Shown here piece by piece: positions 1 to 8,267 of a stretch of DNA of 12,187 bases (its first letter is position 1; every line of letters begins with the position of its first letter). A program made the position numbers and the translations under genes. Where the stretch lies: the NCBI GenBank assembly GCA_029256645.1, contig JAQSXM010000057.1:1-12187 (forward strand), read 5' to 3'. Origin of the DNA: Sporomusa sp. Its GTDB lineage: Bacteria > Bacillota_C > Negativicutes > Sporomusales > Sporomusaceae. The notes beneath the pieces are model-generated. The model did not search any database and had not been told where the DNA came from. It saw only the letters and a list, made by a program, of their open reading frames with translations.

Positions 1-484
1 CGGAACAGCTATATGTGGTTATGGTTTGGTCGAAGCACAAGGAAGCAGATTAAAAGCGCTTACCTATGGTGTCGTTGAAACTACACCTGACATGGAGGGG
101 GCGATGCGACTTGAAAAAATCCACCGGGAGATTGGTCTGCTGATTAAACAATATCATCCAGATATTATGGGTGTTGAGCAATTATTTATGAACAAAAACG
201 TACGTACGGTAATGGCTGTAGGCCAGGCCAGAGGGGTAATCCTCCTGGCGGCAGCACAAAACGACCTTAAACTGGCTGAATTTACACCTTTGCAGGTAAA
301 GCAGGCAGTTACCGGTTACGGTAAAGCTACTAAAGAACAGGTTATATACATGACTCAAAGATTATTAAATTTGTCCAGTAAGCCGCATCCGGATGATGCC
401 GCTGATGCGCTCGCTGTAGCTATCTGTACAATACACTGTGGAAATATAAACAGGATGAGGATAACGAATGATAGGTTATGTTAA
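1..484 (+). CDS. ruvC: Crossover junction endodeoxyribonuclease RuvC (5' end cut off)
   Basis: RuvC is the dimeric, Mg-dependent nuclease that cuts Holliday junctions after RuvAB branch migration. The frame is open from base 2 and reads GTAICGYGLVEAQG, which matches the RuvC N-terminus just after its first catalytic aspartate. That residue and the start codon lie outside the window; by family comparison roughly eight residues are missing. About 160 residues are visible. The second acidic residue is the Glu in GVEQLF (codon 176-178). The C-terminal acidic pair sits in HPDDAADALA, with Asp codons 395-397 and 404-406. An internal TTG at 26 could pass for a start, but homology continues upstream of it. 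The stop overlaps the ruvA start by 17 bases, which suggests translational coupling. Identification is secure; the truncation is a window artefact and not a pseudogene. Confidence 0.97.
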   Translation, partial: GTAICGYGLVEAQGSRLKALTYGVVETTPDMEGAMRLEKIHREIGLLIKQYHPDIMGVEQLFMNKNVRTVMAVGQARGVILLAAAQNDLKLAEFTPLQVKQAVTGYGKATKEQVIYMTQRLLNLSSKPHPDDAADALAVAICTIHCGNINRMRITNDRLC

Positions 485-1091
485 AGGCATAGTTACCCAT
501 TTATTCACCGATTATTGTTTTATTGATGTACAGGGAATTGGCTATCGGTTATTTATCCCTAATTCCACTAGACAGAAACTAACAACCGGCCAATCGGCAA
601 TTTTATTTACCTATCTTAATGTACGCGAGGATGCGTTGACATTACATGGCTTTTATACTCAGGAAGAATACGAACTATTTCTGTGTCTTATCTCGGTGTC
701 CGGGATTGGCCCGAAAGTGGCTGCCGGTATTTTGTCAGCGATTACGCCACAAAATTTCCGGTCAGCTATTAGTGCCAATAATGCCACCATGTTGACCAAA
801 TTACCTGGTATTGGCAAGAAGACAGCTGAAAGAATTATACTGGAATTAAAAGATAAAATTGGTATGGGGACTGAGTTTAATACAAGCGCTTCGGGACAGC
901 AATTAACAGCTCCCAGTCTGCAGGGTGATATTATGCAGGAGACTATGCAGGCACTTGTGGCTCTGGGATACAACCAAGCCGAGATCATACCGGTCATTAA
1001 AAAGGTATATGAACGCGAGAATAAAGCAGGGGAAGAGCTGTCGCTGGAGCAATTGATCAGGCTGGCATTAAAGGAATTTGGCCGGAGGTAA
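468..1091 (+). CDS. ruvA: Holliday junction branch migration protein RuvA
   Basis: RuvA forms the tetramer that holds the four-way DNA junction flat and loads the RuvB motors. The 207-residue product has the usual family length and domain order. It begins with MIGYVKG and an N-terminal OB-fold (about 1-65). Two helix-hairpin-helix DNA-binding motifs follow: [14 protein letters not shown] around 77-90 and [13 protein letters not shown] around 111-123. A variable linker (about 131-153) leads to the C-terminal three-helix domain (about 154-203), which contacts RuvB in known structures. The ATG is preceded by a purine-rich SD-like stretch at 452-460 inside the end of ruvC. The ruvC-ruvA-ruvB order is the standard arrangement. 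Confidence 0.98.
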   Translation: MIGYVKGIVTHLFTDYCFIDVQGIGYRLFIPNSTRQKLTTGQSAILFTYLNVREDALTLHGFYTQEEYELFLCLISVSGIGPKVAAGILSAITPQNFRSAISANNATMLTKLPGIGKKTAERIILELKDKIGMGTEFNTSASGQQLTAPSLQGDIMQETMQALVALGYNQAEIIPVIKKVYERENKAGEELSLEQLIRLALKEFGRR

Positions 1092-1094
1092 CTT

Positions 1095-1100
1095 GGGGGG
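1095..1100 (+). promoter_or_regulatory. Ribosome binding site that decides the ruvB start
   Basis: A run of six G residues sits ten bases before the GTG at 1111. This favours GTG 1111 over the in-frame TTG codons at 1078 and 1093. The first of those TTG codons lies inside ruvA. A GGAGG at 1084-1088 is only four bases from TTG 1093, which is closer than usual. Confidence 0.55.
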
Positions 1101-1110
1101 TATTAAACTG

Positions 1111-2133
1111 GTGGAAGAACGCGTTATGGAGCCTGGCGAGCTGGAGGTTGACTCATGGCAATATAGCCTGCGACCGCGCCGGCTGGTTGAATATATCGGA
1201 CAAGATCAGGTAAAAAACAATCTCTCCATCTTTGTACAGGCAGCGCTTGCCAGAGGCGAAGCGCTTGACCATGTATTGTTATATGGTCCGCCTGGACTGG
1301 GAAAAACTACATTAGCCGGTATTATCGCCAATGAGCTTGGCGTTAATTTCAGGATTACATCAGGTCCGGCCATTGAGCGACCTGGTGACTTAGCATCACT
1401 CTTAACCAATCTGGGTGAGAAGGATGTATTGTTTATTGACGAGATTCACCGCTTATCCCGGCCGGTGGAAGAGGTTTTATATTCGGCAATGGAAGATTAT
1501 GCACTTGACATTATTATTGGTAAAGGCCCGTCTGCCCGGTCAATTCGTCTTGATTTACCCAAATTTACACTGATAGGGGCAACAACCAAAGCTGGAGCGC
1601 TGGCTGCACCGCTTCGGGACAGATTTGGGGTAATCTGTCGCCTGGAATACTATGAGACAGAGCATTTACTGTGTATTGTGAATAGAGCAGCTGAAATTCT
1701 GAAAGTTGATATTGAACCCCGCGGTGCATTAGAGATTGCGCAACGTTCACGTGGCACGCCGCGAATCGCCAACCGCCTGCTAAAACGGGTACGGGATTTT
1801 GCCCAGGTAACAGGTAATGGAATAATTACCGATGCCCTTGCAGATAAAGCGCTGGAGCTTTTAGAAGTAGATAAGCGTGGCCTTGATAAAACCGACAGGA
1901 ACATGCTCAATGCTATTATTAAAAAATTTAGCGGCGGACCGGTTGGGCTCGATACCTTAGCTGCAGCCATTAGTGAGGAAACCGAGACTATTGAAGATGT
2001 GTATGAACCCTTCTTATTGCAGATGGGGTTTATCTCCAGGACGCCGCGTGGGCGAGTCGCTACCCCGGCAGCCCACGCACATCTGAATATTCCCTATGAC
2101 GACAAAGGTAAATCTCAAGAAAAACTGTGGTAG
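1111..2133 (+). CDS. ruvB: Holliday junction branch migration ATPase RuvB
   Basis: RuvB is the hexameric AAA+ motor that pumps DNA through the RuvA-bound junction. With the GTG start the protein is 340 residues, typical for the family, and begins [10 protein letters not shown], like the MEER-type N-termini of relatives. Visible motifs are Walker A GPPGLGKT (59-66), Walker B LFIDE (107-111), sensor 1 GATT (156-159), PLRDRFG carrying the arginine finger (167-173), and sensor 2 [10 protein letters not shown] (215-224). A C-terminal winged-helix DNA-binding domain covers roughly 255-335, including GLDTLAAAI and [10 protein letters not shown]. The gap to ruvA is 19 bases and the next gene starts 12 bases after the stop, so co-transcription is likely. 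The only uncertainty is the start codon: TTG 1093 or 1078 would add 6 or 11 residues. Confidence 0.97.
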   Translation: MEERVMEPGELEVDSWQYSLRPRRLVEYIGQDQVKNNLSIFVQAALARGEALDHVLLYGPPGLGKTTLAGIIANELGVNFRITSGPAIERPGDLASLLTNLGEKDVLFIDEIHRLSRPVEEVLYSAMEDYALDIIIGKGPSARSIRLDLPKFTLIGATTKAGALAAPLRDRFGVICRLEYYETEHLLCIVNRAAEILKVDIEPRGALEIAQRSRGTPRIANRLLKRVRDFAQVTGNGIITDALADKALELLEVDKRGLDKTDRNMLNAIIKKFSGGPVGLDTLAAAISEETETIEDVYEPFLLQMGFISRTPRGRVATPAAHAHLNIPYDDKGKSQEKLW

Positions 2134-2137
2134 GTGA
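2132..2137 (+). promoter_or_regulatory. Ribosome binding site of queH
   Basis: AGGTGA, overlapping the ruvB stop codon, matches the 3' part of the consensus SD and lies seven bases before ATG 2145. It supports that start over the in-frame GTG at 2127, which lies inside ruvB. Overlap with the ruvB stop suggests coupled translation. Confidence 0.6.
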
Positions 2138-2144
2138 TTCAATT

Positions 2145-2699
2145 ATGCGTATGTTACTGCACGTATGTTGCGGTCCTTGTGCGGTATTTCCGCTGAAACA
2201 TTTACAGCAAACATATCCCGGGGCTGAGATAACCGGATATTTTTATAATCCCAATATTCATCCATACAAAGAGTTTATGAGGCGCCTGGATACGCTCAAA
2301 AATTTTGCTGGGAAAATCGGCATTAATAACCTGATTATTAATGAAAGCTATACATTGGAAGAGTTTTTGCGCCAGGCACTGGCGACCCCTGGTGGTCGCT
2401 GCCGGTATTGCTATGATCTGCGGATGCTGCAAACAGCCCGGTATGCCAAAGAGCATGGGTTTGACTGCTTTAGTACCACACTGTTAGTCAGCCCTTATCA
2501 ACAGCATGAGTTAATAAAAGAAGCGGCAGAAGCGGCGGCCAGAGCCGAAGGGGTCGATTTCTGTTATGCAGACTTTCGGACAGGCTGGCAGGAGGGTGTT
2601 AAAATAAGCCGGGAGCTCGAGATGTACCGCCAGCCTTACTGTGGCTGTGTATTCAGTGAAAAAGACCGTTATTACAAACCTGGCAAGGTGCCAAACTGA
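2145..2699 (+). CDS. queH: Epoxyqueuosine reductase QueH
   Basis: QueH (formerly DUF208) reduces epoxyqueuosine in tRNA to queuosine, the last step of Q synthesis. It is a non-orthologous replacement for the cobalamin-dependent QueG. From ATG 2145 the product is 184 residues. The family's cysteine pattern is complete: HVCCGPC at 6-12 (Cys 8, 9 and 12), CRYC at 86-89, and YCGC with Cys 166 and 168. Members of this family bind an iron-sulfur cluster through such cysteines. Other recognisable pieces are GYFYNPNIHP (31-40), STTLLVSPYQ (110-119) and FRTGWQEG (144-151). The stop overlaps the next ATG by one base (TGATG). queA and tgt lie downstream in the same run of genes, which fits the assigned role. 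Confidence 0.95.
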   Translation: MRMLLHVCCGPCAVFPLKHLQQTYPGAEITGYFYNPNIHPYKEFMRRLDTLKNFAGKIGINNLIINESYTLEEFLRQALATPGGRCRYCYDLRMLQTARYAKEHGFDCFSTTLLVSPYQQHELIKEAAEAAARAEGVDFCYADFRTGWQEGVKISRELEMYRQPYCGCVFSEKDRYYKPGKVPN

Positions 2700-2926
2700 T
2701 GCCAGGGGGATTTGACTCGTTCGGCAAGCTGTTAATGCTGTTTGGTGCTATCCTGCTACTGGCAGGTGCTATATTCCATTTTGGTGGAAAGTTTCTAAAT
2801 CTAGGCAGGCTGCCGGGGGATATACATATTGAACGCGGTAATTTTAGTTTCTATTTTCCAATTGTTACATCTATTATTGCGAGTATTATTCTAACGATAA
2901 TCCTGAACCTGATAACACGAAAATAG
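2699..2926 (+). CDS. DUF2905 family small membrane protein
   Basis: This 75-residue protein matches the DUF2905 pattern as I know it. A hydrophobic segment near residues 10-28 is followed by LGRLPGDIHIERGNFSFYFP (35-54), and a second hydrophobic segment covers about 53-72 with a short basic tail. It is therefore a probable two-pass inner-membrane protein. The function of the family is not known to me. Its ATG overlaps the queH stop (TGATG), so its translation is probably coupled to queH. The SpoIID-like gene follows after 16 bases. DUF2905 genes near ruvB, queA and tgt occur in other Firmicutes (recalled, not checked here), so position alone does not show whether it serves DNA repair, tRNA modification or the cell envelope. 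Confidence 0.9.
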   Translation: MPGGFDSFGKLLMLFGAILLLAGAIFHFGGKFLNLGRLPGDIHIERGNFSFYFPIVTSIIASIILTIILNLITRK

Positions 2927-2930
2927 TCTC

Positions 2931-2936
2931 GGAGGT
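2931..2936 (+). promoter_or_regulatory. Ribosome binding site that decides the spoIID-like start
   Basis: A full GGAGGT directly abuts an ATG at 2937, leaving no spacer. It stands six bases before the in-frame GTG at 2943. Initiation at the GTG is therefore more likely, despite the ATG. Confidence 0.7.
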
Positions 2937-2942
2937 ATGCGG

Positions 2943-4235
2943 GTGCATAAATATATGTTAGAATGGGTAATGTTTGTTGCTATGTTACTTCTGCCTTTAT
3001 CCGGCTATGCCCAATCGTCTGATTCAGAGGCTGATGTAGCATTTTTTGAACCAAGCCTGCGTGTGGGTATTTTAACCAATCAGCCAAGTGTTCAGATTTC
3101 GGCTAATGCAAATTATGATCTTGTTGATACCGGTGCAGGTAAAAAATTAGCTAGCTTTCGTGCCGGGGACCGTATAACTATTGGTATGCAAGATGGGGTT
3201 TTAGTTATTAACGGTGCAGCGATAACGGCAAAAGGTATCGATGTTGTTGTCAAAAAAGATGATGCTTTGTATTATATTGAGCAGCTTGTGCAGGTTAACA
3301 AGCGCCGGTATCGTGGAGACCTAAGTATTCACCGTACAGCAGGCAAGGCTGGTTTGACGGTTGTTAACACGCTGCCTGTTGAACAATATTTATATGGAGT
3401 CATTAAAAATGAGATCTCACCCGAGTGGCCGCTTGAGGCAGTAAAAGCACAGGCTGTTGCCGCACGCACGTATGCAATGGCTAACTACAATAAGCATAAA
3501 GCTGACGGCTTTGATGTATGTTCCACGACCGACTGCCAGGTATATGGGGGTCGGGAAAGCGAAGCACCCCGGTCGCTGGAAGCGGTAAATGCGACAAGAG
3601 GCTTAGTATTACTATATAACGGTAAACTAATTACAGCCTATTTTCACAGCAGTTCAGGTGGCTACACCGAAAATAGCGAGAACGTATGGCTGGCATCACT
3701 GCCTTACCTTCGCGGAGTGGCTGATTTTGATCAGAACTGTCCGGCTTTCAAATGGGAGAAAAAGCTGACTATTGCAGAGTTTAATCAAGCTATTAGTAAA
3801 GCAGGTTATAATATTGGCAGCTTGCAGGCCATTGAATTATCACCACTCGGTAACCCTCCGGTTACCAGCACTGACCGTGGCGTATCCGGACGGGTTAAAA
3901 CTGTCCGGTTACTGGGAGCCAGTGGCAGTGTACAGGTATCAGGCACTAAAATGAGAAGCATGTTAGATCTAAAAAGCGCTTTATTTGATATTAATCTGAC
4001 TGCTACTGTCCCTAAAACGGTTTTGCCGGCTTATAGCCCCAATACGCATTTTATTAATGGTAACCCGACTGATTTTATTATGGTTACCGGTTTTGGCTGG
4101 GGGCACGGAGTTGGCCTATCACAGTGGGGGGCTAAAGCAATGGCCGAAAAGGATCAGCCTGGAAATACCGAATATTTTAAAGAGATATTGAAACACTACT
4201 ACCAAGGTGTACAAATCAAAAAAGCCTATTTATAG
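2943..4235 (+). CDS. SpoIID/LytB domain protein, secreted peptidoglycan lytic enzyme
   Basis: SpoIID-family enzymes are lytic transglycosylases that cleave glycan strands, acting during engulfment in spore formers. The product is 430 residues from GTG 2943 (432 from ATG 2937). A hydrophobic N-terminus ending LSGYAQ (20-24) looks like a signal peptide with cleavage after GYA. The family core is clear: VIKNEISPEWP carries the presumed catalytic Glu (157), followed by AQAVAARTYA (169-178). CSTTDCQVYGG has Cys 193 and 198, then FHSSSGG has His 235, and GWGHGVGLSQWGA lies at 385-397. The region between signal peptide and core (about 38-130) resembles the N-terminal SpoIID domain. The gene sits between DUF2905 and queA, and not in a recognisable sporulation locus. 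It may be a SpoIID paralogue, so I leave the symbol blank. Confidence 0.9.
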   Translation: MHKYMLEWVMFVAMLLLPLSGYAQSSDSEADVAFFEPSLRVGILTNQPSVQISANANYDLVDTGAGKKLASFRAGDRITIGMQDGVLVINGAAITAKGIDVVVKKDDALYYIEQLVQVNKRRYRGDLSIHRTAGKAGLTVVNTLPVEQYLYGVIKNEISPEWPLEAVKAQAVAARTYAMANYNKHKADGFDVCSTTDCQVYGGRESEAPRSLEAVNATRGLVLLYNGKLITAYFHSSSGGYTENSENVWLASLPYLRGVADFDQNCPAFKWEKKLTIAEFNQAISKAGYNIGSLQAIELSPLGNPPVTSTDRGVSGRVKTVRLLGASGSVQVSGTKMRSMLDLKSALFDINLTATVPKTVLPAYSPNTHFINGNPTDFIMVTGFGWGHGVGLSQWGAKAMAEKDQPGNTEYFKEILKHYYQGVQIKKAYL

Positions 4236-4254
4236 GCCATAATGAGGGAGTTAT

Positions 4255-6406
<2,152 letters not shown>

Positions 6407-6454
6407 TAAGAGGATTTAAGGCAAATGTGTGGAATATATTGTCTAATACATAAC

Positions 6455-6464
6455 AGGAGGTGAT
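6455..6464 (+). promoter_or_regulatory. Consensus ribosome binding site of yajC
   Basis: AGGAGGTGAT is a full-length match to the 16S anti-SD, six bases before ATG 6471. It is the strongest initiation site in the window and suggests high translation of yajC relative to its neighbours. Confidence 0.75.
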
Positions 6465-6470
6465 TTTTTC

Positions 6471-6764
6471 ATGCCAGAGCTTTCACCCGAAATAATGCAA
6501 GCCATCCAGGCTTCATGGCCGATTATTTTAATGGGCGTAATCTTCTATTTTTTGCTTTACCGTCCACAGAAGAAAGAACAACAGCGTCGCCAGGAACTAT
6601 TAAATAATTTGAAGAAGGGCGAGCGGATTGTAACTATCGGCGGACTATATGGTACTATCACTGCACTGAACGAGAAAACAGTAACAATTAAAATTGCAGA
6701 TAAAGTAGAAGTCGATGTGGCGCGTACTGCTGTAAGTCACAATCAAAATCAGCCTAAACCCTAA
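6471..6764 (+). CDS. yajC: Preprotein translocase subunit YajC
   Basis: YajC is a small inner-membrane protein that associates with SecDF and the SecYEG translocon. The 97-residue product has a short N-terminal lead, one transmembrane helix (about 14-30) and the characteristic RPQKKEQQRRQ (31-41) after the membrane. The cytoplasmic domain contains LKKGERIVTIGGLYGTI (47-63). The family length is about 85-120. The tgt-yajC neighbourhood is common in bacteria; in many of them secD and secF follow directly. Here a folate gene and an HD-domain gene intervene. Confidence 0.96.
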   Translation: MPELSPEIMQAIQASWPIILMGVIFYFLLYRPQKKEQQRRQELLNNLKKGERIVTIGGLYGTITALNEKTVTIKIADKVEVDVARTAVSHNQNQPKP

Positions 6765-6795
6765 TAAGTGTCATACTGAAGGTTTCGACCTAGAG

Positions 6796-6822
6796 GACTT
6801 GGTACAAACCAAGTCTTTTCTT
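6796..6822 (+). terminator. Probable intrinsic terminator after yajC
   Basis: GACTTGGT (6796-6803) and ACCAAGTC (6808-6815) form an eight-base perfect stem with an ACAA loop, followed by TTTTCTT. The bases 5' of the stem (AGAG) could also pair with the T-run through A-U and G-U pairs. The stem is only moderately GC-rich, so termination may be partial. It would close the ruv-que-tgt-yajC unit or act as an attenuator before the folate gene. Confidence 0.6.
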
Positions 6823-6840
6823 AAGGGGAGGGAAAACATC

Positions 6841-7422
6841 ATGGAAATAAATAAAAATGCCAAAATGGAACTGCGCAAAAATATTTTAGCTATTAGACGA
6901 GGAATGTCCGCGGAAGAAGTTGCTGCCGGTAGTGAACGATTTGTTGAACACCTCAGTGCTTGGCCGGTATACCGAGCCGCTAAAAATATTATGCTATATC
7001 TGGCAATGCCTGATGAGCCTCATATGGAGAAAGTGATCTCACACGCACTAGCGGCCGGTAAAACTGTATGTGTGCCGCATATGCGTGCGACTAGAGGATT
7101 GATGGATGCTGCCATAATTGCAAATCTTGATGATTTGGTTGTTGGCCAGTTCAATCTTTTAACCCCTAATCCGGAAACCTTAAGACTCTTGGAACCAAGT
7201 GAACTTGACCTTATCGTCGTTCCGGGGGTGGCTTATGACAAAGGTGGGCGGCGGTTAGGGATGGGTGCAGGTTATTATGACCGGTTCCTGCTTAAAGCAA
7301 ATAACGCCGAGCTTATCGGTGCCGCGTGGGCTGCACAAATATTAGAGATGGTACCAACTGACGAACATGACCGACCAGTAAATTATTTACTTAGTGAAGA
7401 TGGCATATTTACGTGCAGGTAA
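6841..7422 (+). CDS. 5-formyltetrahydrofolate cyclo-ligase
   Basis: This enzyme (YgfA/MTHFS family) uses ATP to convert 5-formyltetrahydrofolate to 5,10-methenyltetrahydrofolate, returning a stored folate to the one-carbon pool in the cytoplasm. The 193-residue product has the family's basic N-terminal helix (KMELRKNILAIRRGMS, 8-23), MLYLAMPDEP (51-60), the nucleotide-binding signature VVPGVAYDKGGRRLGMGAGY (126-145) followed by YDRFL, and the C-terminal PTDEHDRPVNYLLSEDG (172-188). An upstream in-frame TTG at 6799 would place the terminator hairpin inside the gene. ATG 6841, with GGGGAGGG at 6825-6832 about eight bases away, is the better start. Hairpins on both sides suggest a transcript partly separate from yajC and the downstream HD gene, although no clear promoter was seen. 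Confidence 0.95.
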   Translation: MEINKNAKMELRKNILAIRRGMSAEEVAAGSERFVEHLSAWPVYRAAKNIMLYLAMPDEPHMEKVISHALAAGKTVCVPHMRATRGLMDAAIIANLDDLVVGQFNLLTPNPETLRLLEPSELDLIVVPGVAYDKGGRRLGMGAGYYDRFLLKANNAELIGAAWAAQILEMVPTDEHDRPVNYLLSEDGIFTCR

Positions 7423-7455
7423 GGCAAAATGTATTTAACTGCATTTGCCTCTTTT
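7423..7455 (+). terminator. Possible weak terminator after the cyclo-ligase gene
   Basis: GGCAAAATG (7423-7431) and CATTTGCC (7442-7449) pair over eight bases with one bulged A and a ten-base loop, followed by TCTTTT. It starts right after the stop codon. The large loop, bulge and interrupted T-run make it a weak or partial terminator. The remaining bases up to the next SD (7456-7519) show no clear promoter or other element. Confidence 0.45.
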
Positions 7456-7532
7456 ACTCTGCCATTAATTGAATACGGCTATGAGATTATTGGATGCAAA
7501 AGCTGATTTTTTGATAAACGGAGGAATTAGCA

Positions 7533-8216
7533 ATGTCAGTAGCAACTATTGAACAACCTCTTACTATCGCACAGTTAAAAGCAGACCATGAAGTAACTGT
7601 TTATCTTACCCGCAGCACCCAATATCTCGGGAGCCTCGGTTTCACCGAGCATGGCCTCAGACATGCCGGAATTGTTTCGGCCTTAGCTTATAAGGTATTG
7701 CAGGAACTGGAGTATCCGGCGCGCGAGTGTGAGCTTGCGGCAATTGCCGGCTATCTCCATGACATTGCCAATATGATTAACCGGTATAATCACGGCGGTT
7801 CTGGGGCAATAATGGCATATGCCATTCTTAGACGCCTGGGAATGCCGCCGGAAGAGATCGCATTAGTCATTTCCGCAATTGGCAACCATGAGGAAGAGCG
7901 CGGCAACGCGGTTAACCATGTGGCAGCCGCGCTAATCCTGGCTGATAAATCTGATGTTCACCGTGCCCGGGTGACTAATCGTGACTTTGCCAAATTCGAG
8001 ATTCATGACAGAGTAAACTATGCTGCCGAAAGCGGGAAGCTGCTTGTTGATAAGGCCTCGCGCACGGTAACACTTTACGTTACCATCGACACGGAAATCT
8101 GTCCGGTCATGGAGTATTTTGAGATTTTTTTACAACGCATGATTATGTGCAGGCGAGCAGCCGAGTTTTTGGCTTGCCGCTTTAAACTTGTGATCAACGA
8201 TTATGACTTGCTATAG
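7533..8216 (+). CDS. HD domain-containing phosphohydrolase, substrate unknown
   Basis: HD-domain proteins are metal-dependent phosphohydrolases. This 227-residue protein shows the metal-ligand series His 44 (GLRHAG), His-Asp 76-77 (GYLHDIAN), His 87 (NHGGSGA), His 119 (IGNHEEERG) and Asp 138 (ILADKSDVHRAR). The extra histidines resemble the bimetal subgroup more than the minimal H-HD-D set. No signal peptide, membrane helix or second recognised domain is evident. Residues about 165-227 form a C-terminal part I cannot assign. The ATG has GGAGGA at 7520-7525, seven bases upstream. secD starts 51 bases downstream with no terminator between, so it is probably co-transcribed with secDF. The substrate (nucleotide, cyclic nucleotide or other phosphoester) cannot be read from sequence. 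Confidence 0.85.
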   Translation: MSVATIEQPLTIAQLKADHEVTVYLTRSTQYLGSLGFTEHGLRHAGIVSALAYKVLQELEYPARECELAAIAGYLHDIANMINRYNHGGSGAIMAYAILRRLGMPPEEIALVISAIGNHEEERGNAVNHVAAALILADKSDVHRARVTNRDFAKFEIHDRVNYAAESGKLLVDKASRTVTLYVTIDTEICPVMEYFEIFLQRMIMCRRAAEFLACRFKLVINDYDLL

Positions 8217-8254
8217 CCAATTAGCGAATGATAAAAGAACATACAGGTAAGATT

Positions 8255-8260
8255 GGGGGA
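8255..8260 (+). promoter_or_regulatory. Ribosome binding site that decides the secD start
   Basis: GGGGGA lies seven bases before the TTG at 8268. The longer in-frame start, TTG 8253, overlaps this SD by one base and has no purine-rich site at suitable distance. TTG 8268 also gives the family-like N-terminus MRLGNLTKF. Confidence 0.65.
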
Positions 8261-8267
8261 AAACTTT

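Noticed and set aside
1..484. ruvC as a truncated pseudogene
   Set aside because: The 5' loss is at the window edge, the frame is open from base 2, and all catalytic residues within view are intact.
659..997. Open reading frame on the - strand opposite ruvA
   Set aside because: Shadow of the ruvA coding sequence with no recognisable product. The other antisense frames opposite ruvB, secD, secF, the permease and DUF456 were rejected for the same reason.
3849..3866. Seven-base inverted repeat (GGTAACC / GGTTACC) inside the spoIID-like gene
   Set aside because: No T-run follows and no second copy was noticed; probably incidental within coding sequence.
6799..6840. N-terminal extension of the cyclo-ligase from TTG 6799
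   Set aside because: It would translate through the terminator hairpin; ATG 6841 has a good SD and gives the normal family N-terminus.
7635..7649. Short hairpin CTCGGT / ACCGAG within the HD-domain gene
   Set aside because: Six-base stem without a T-run, inside coding sequence near the presumed metal site; nothing suggests a regulatory role.
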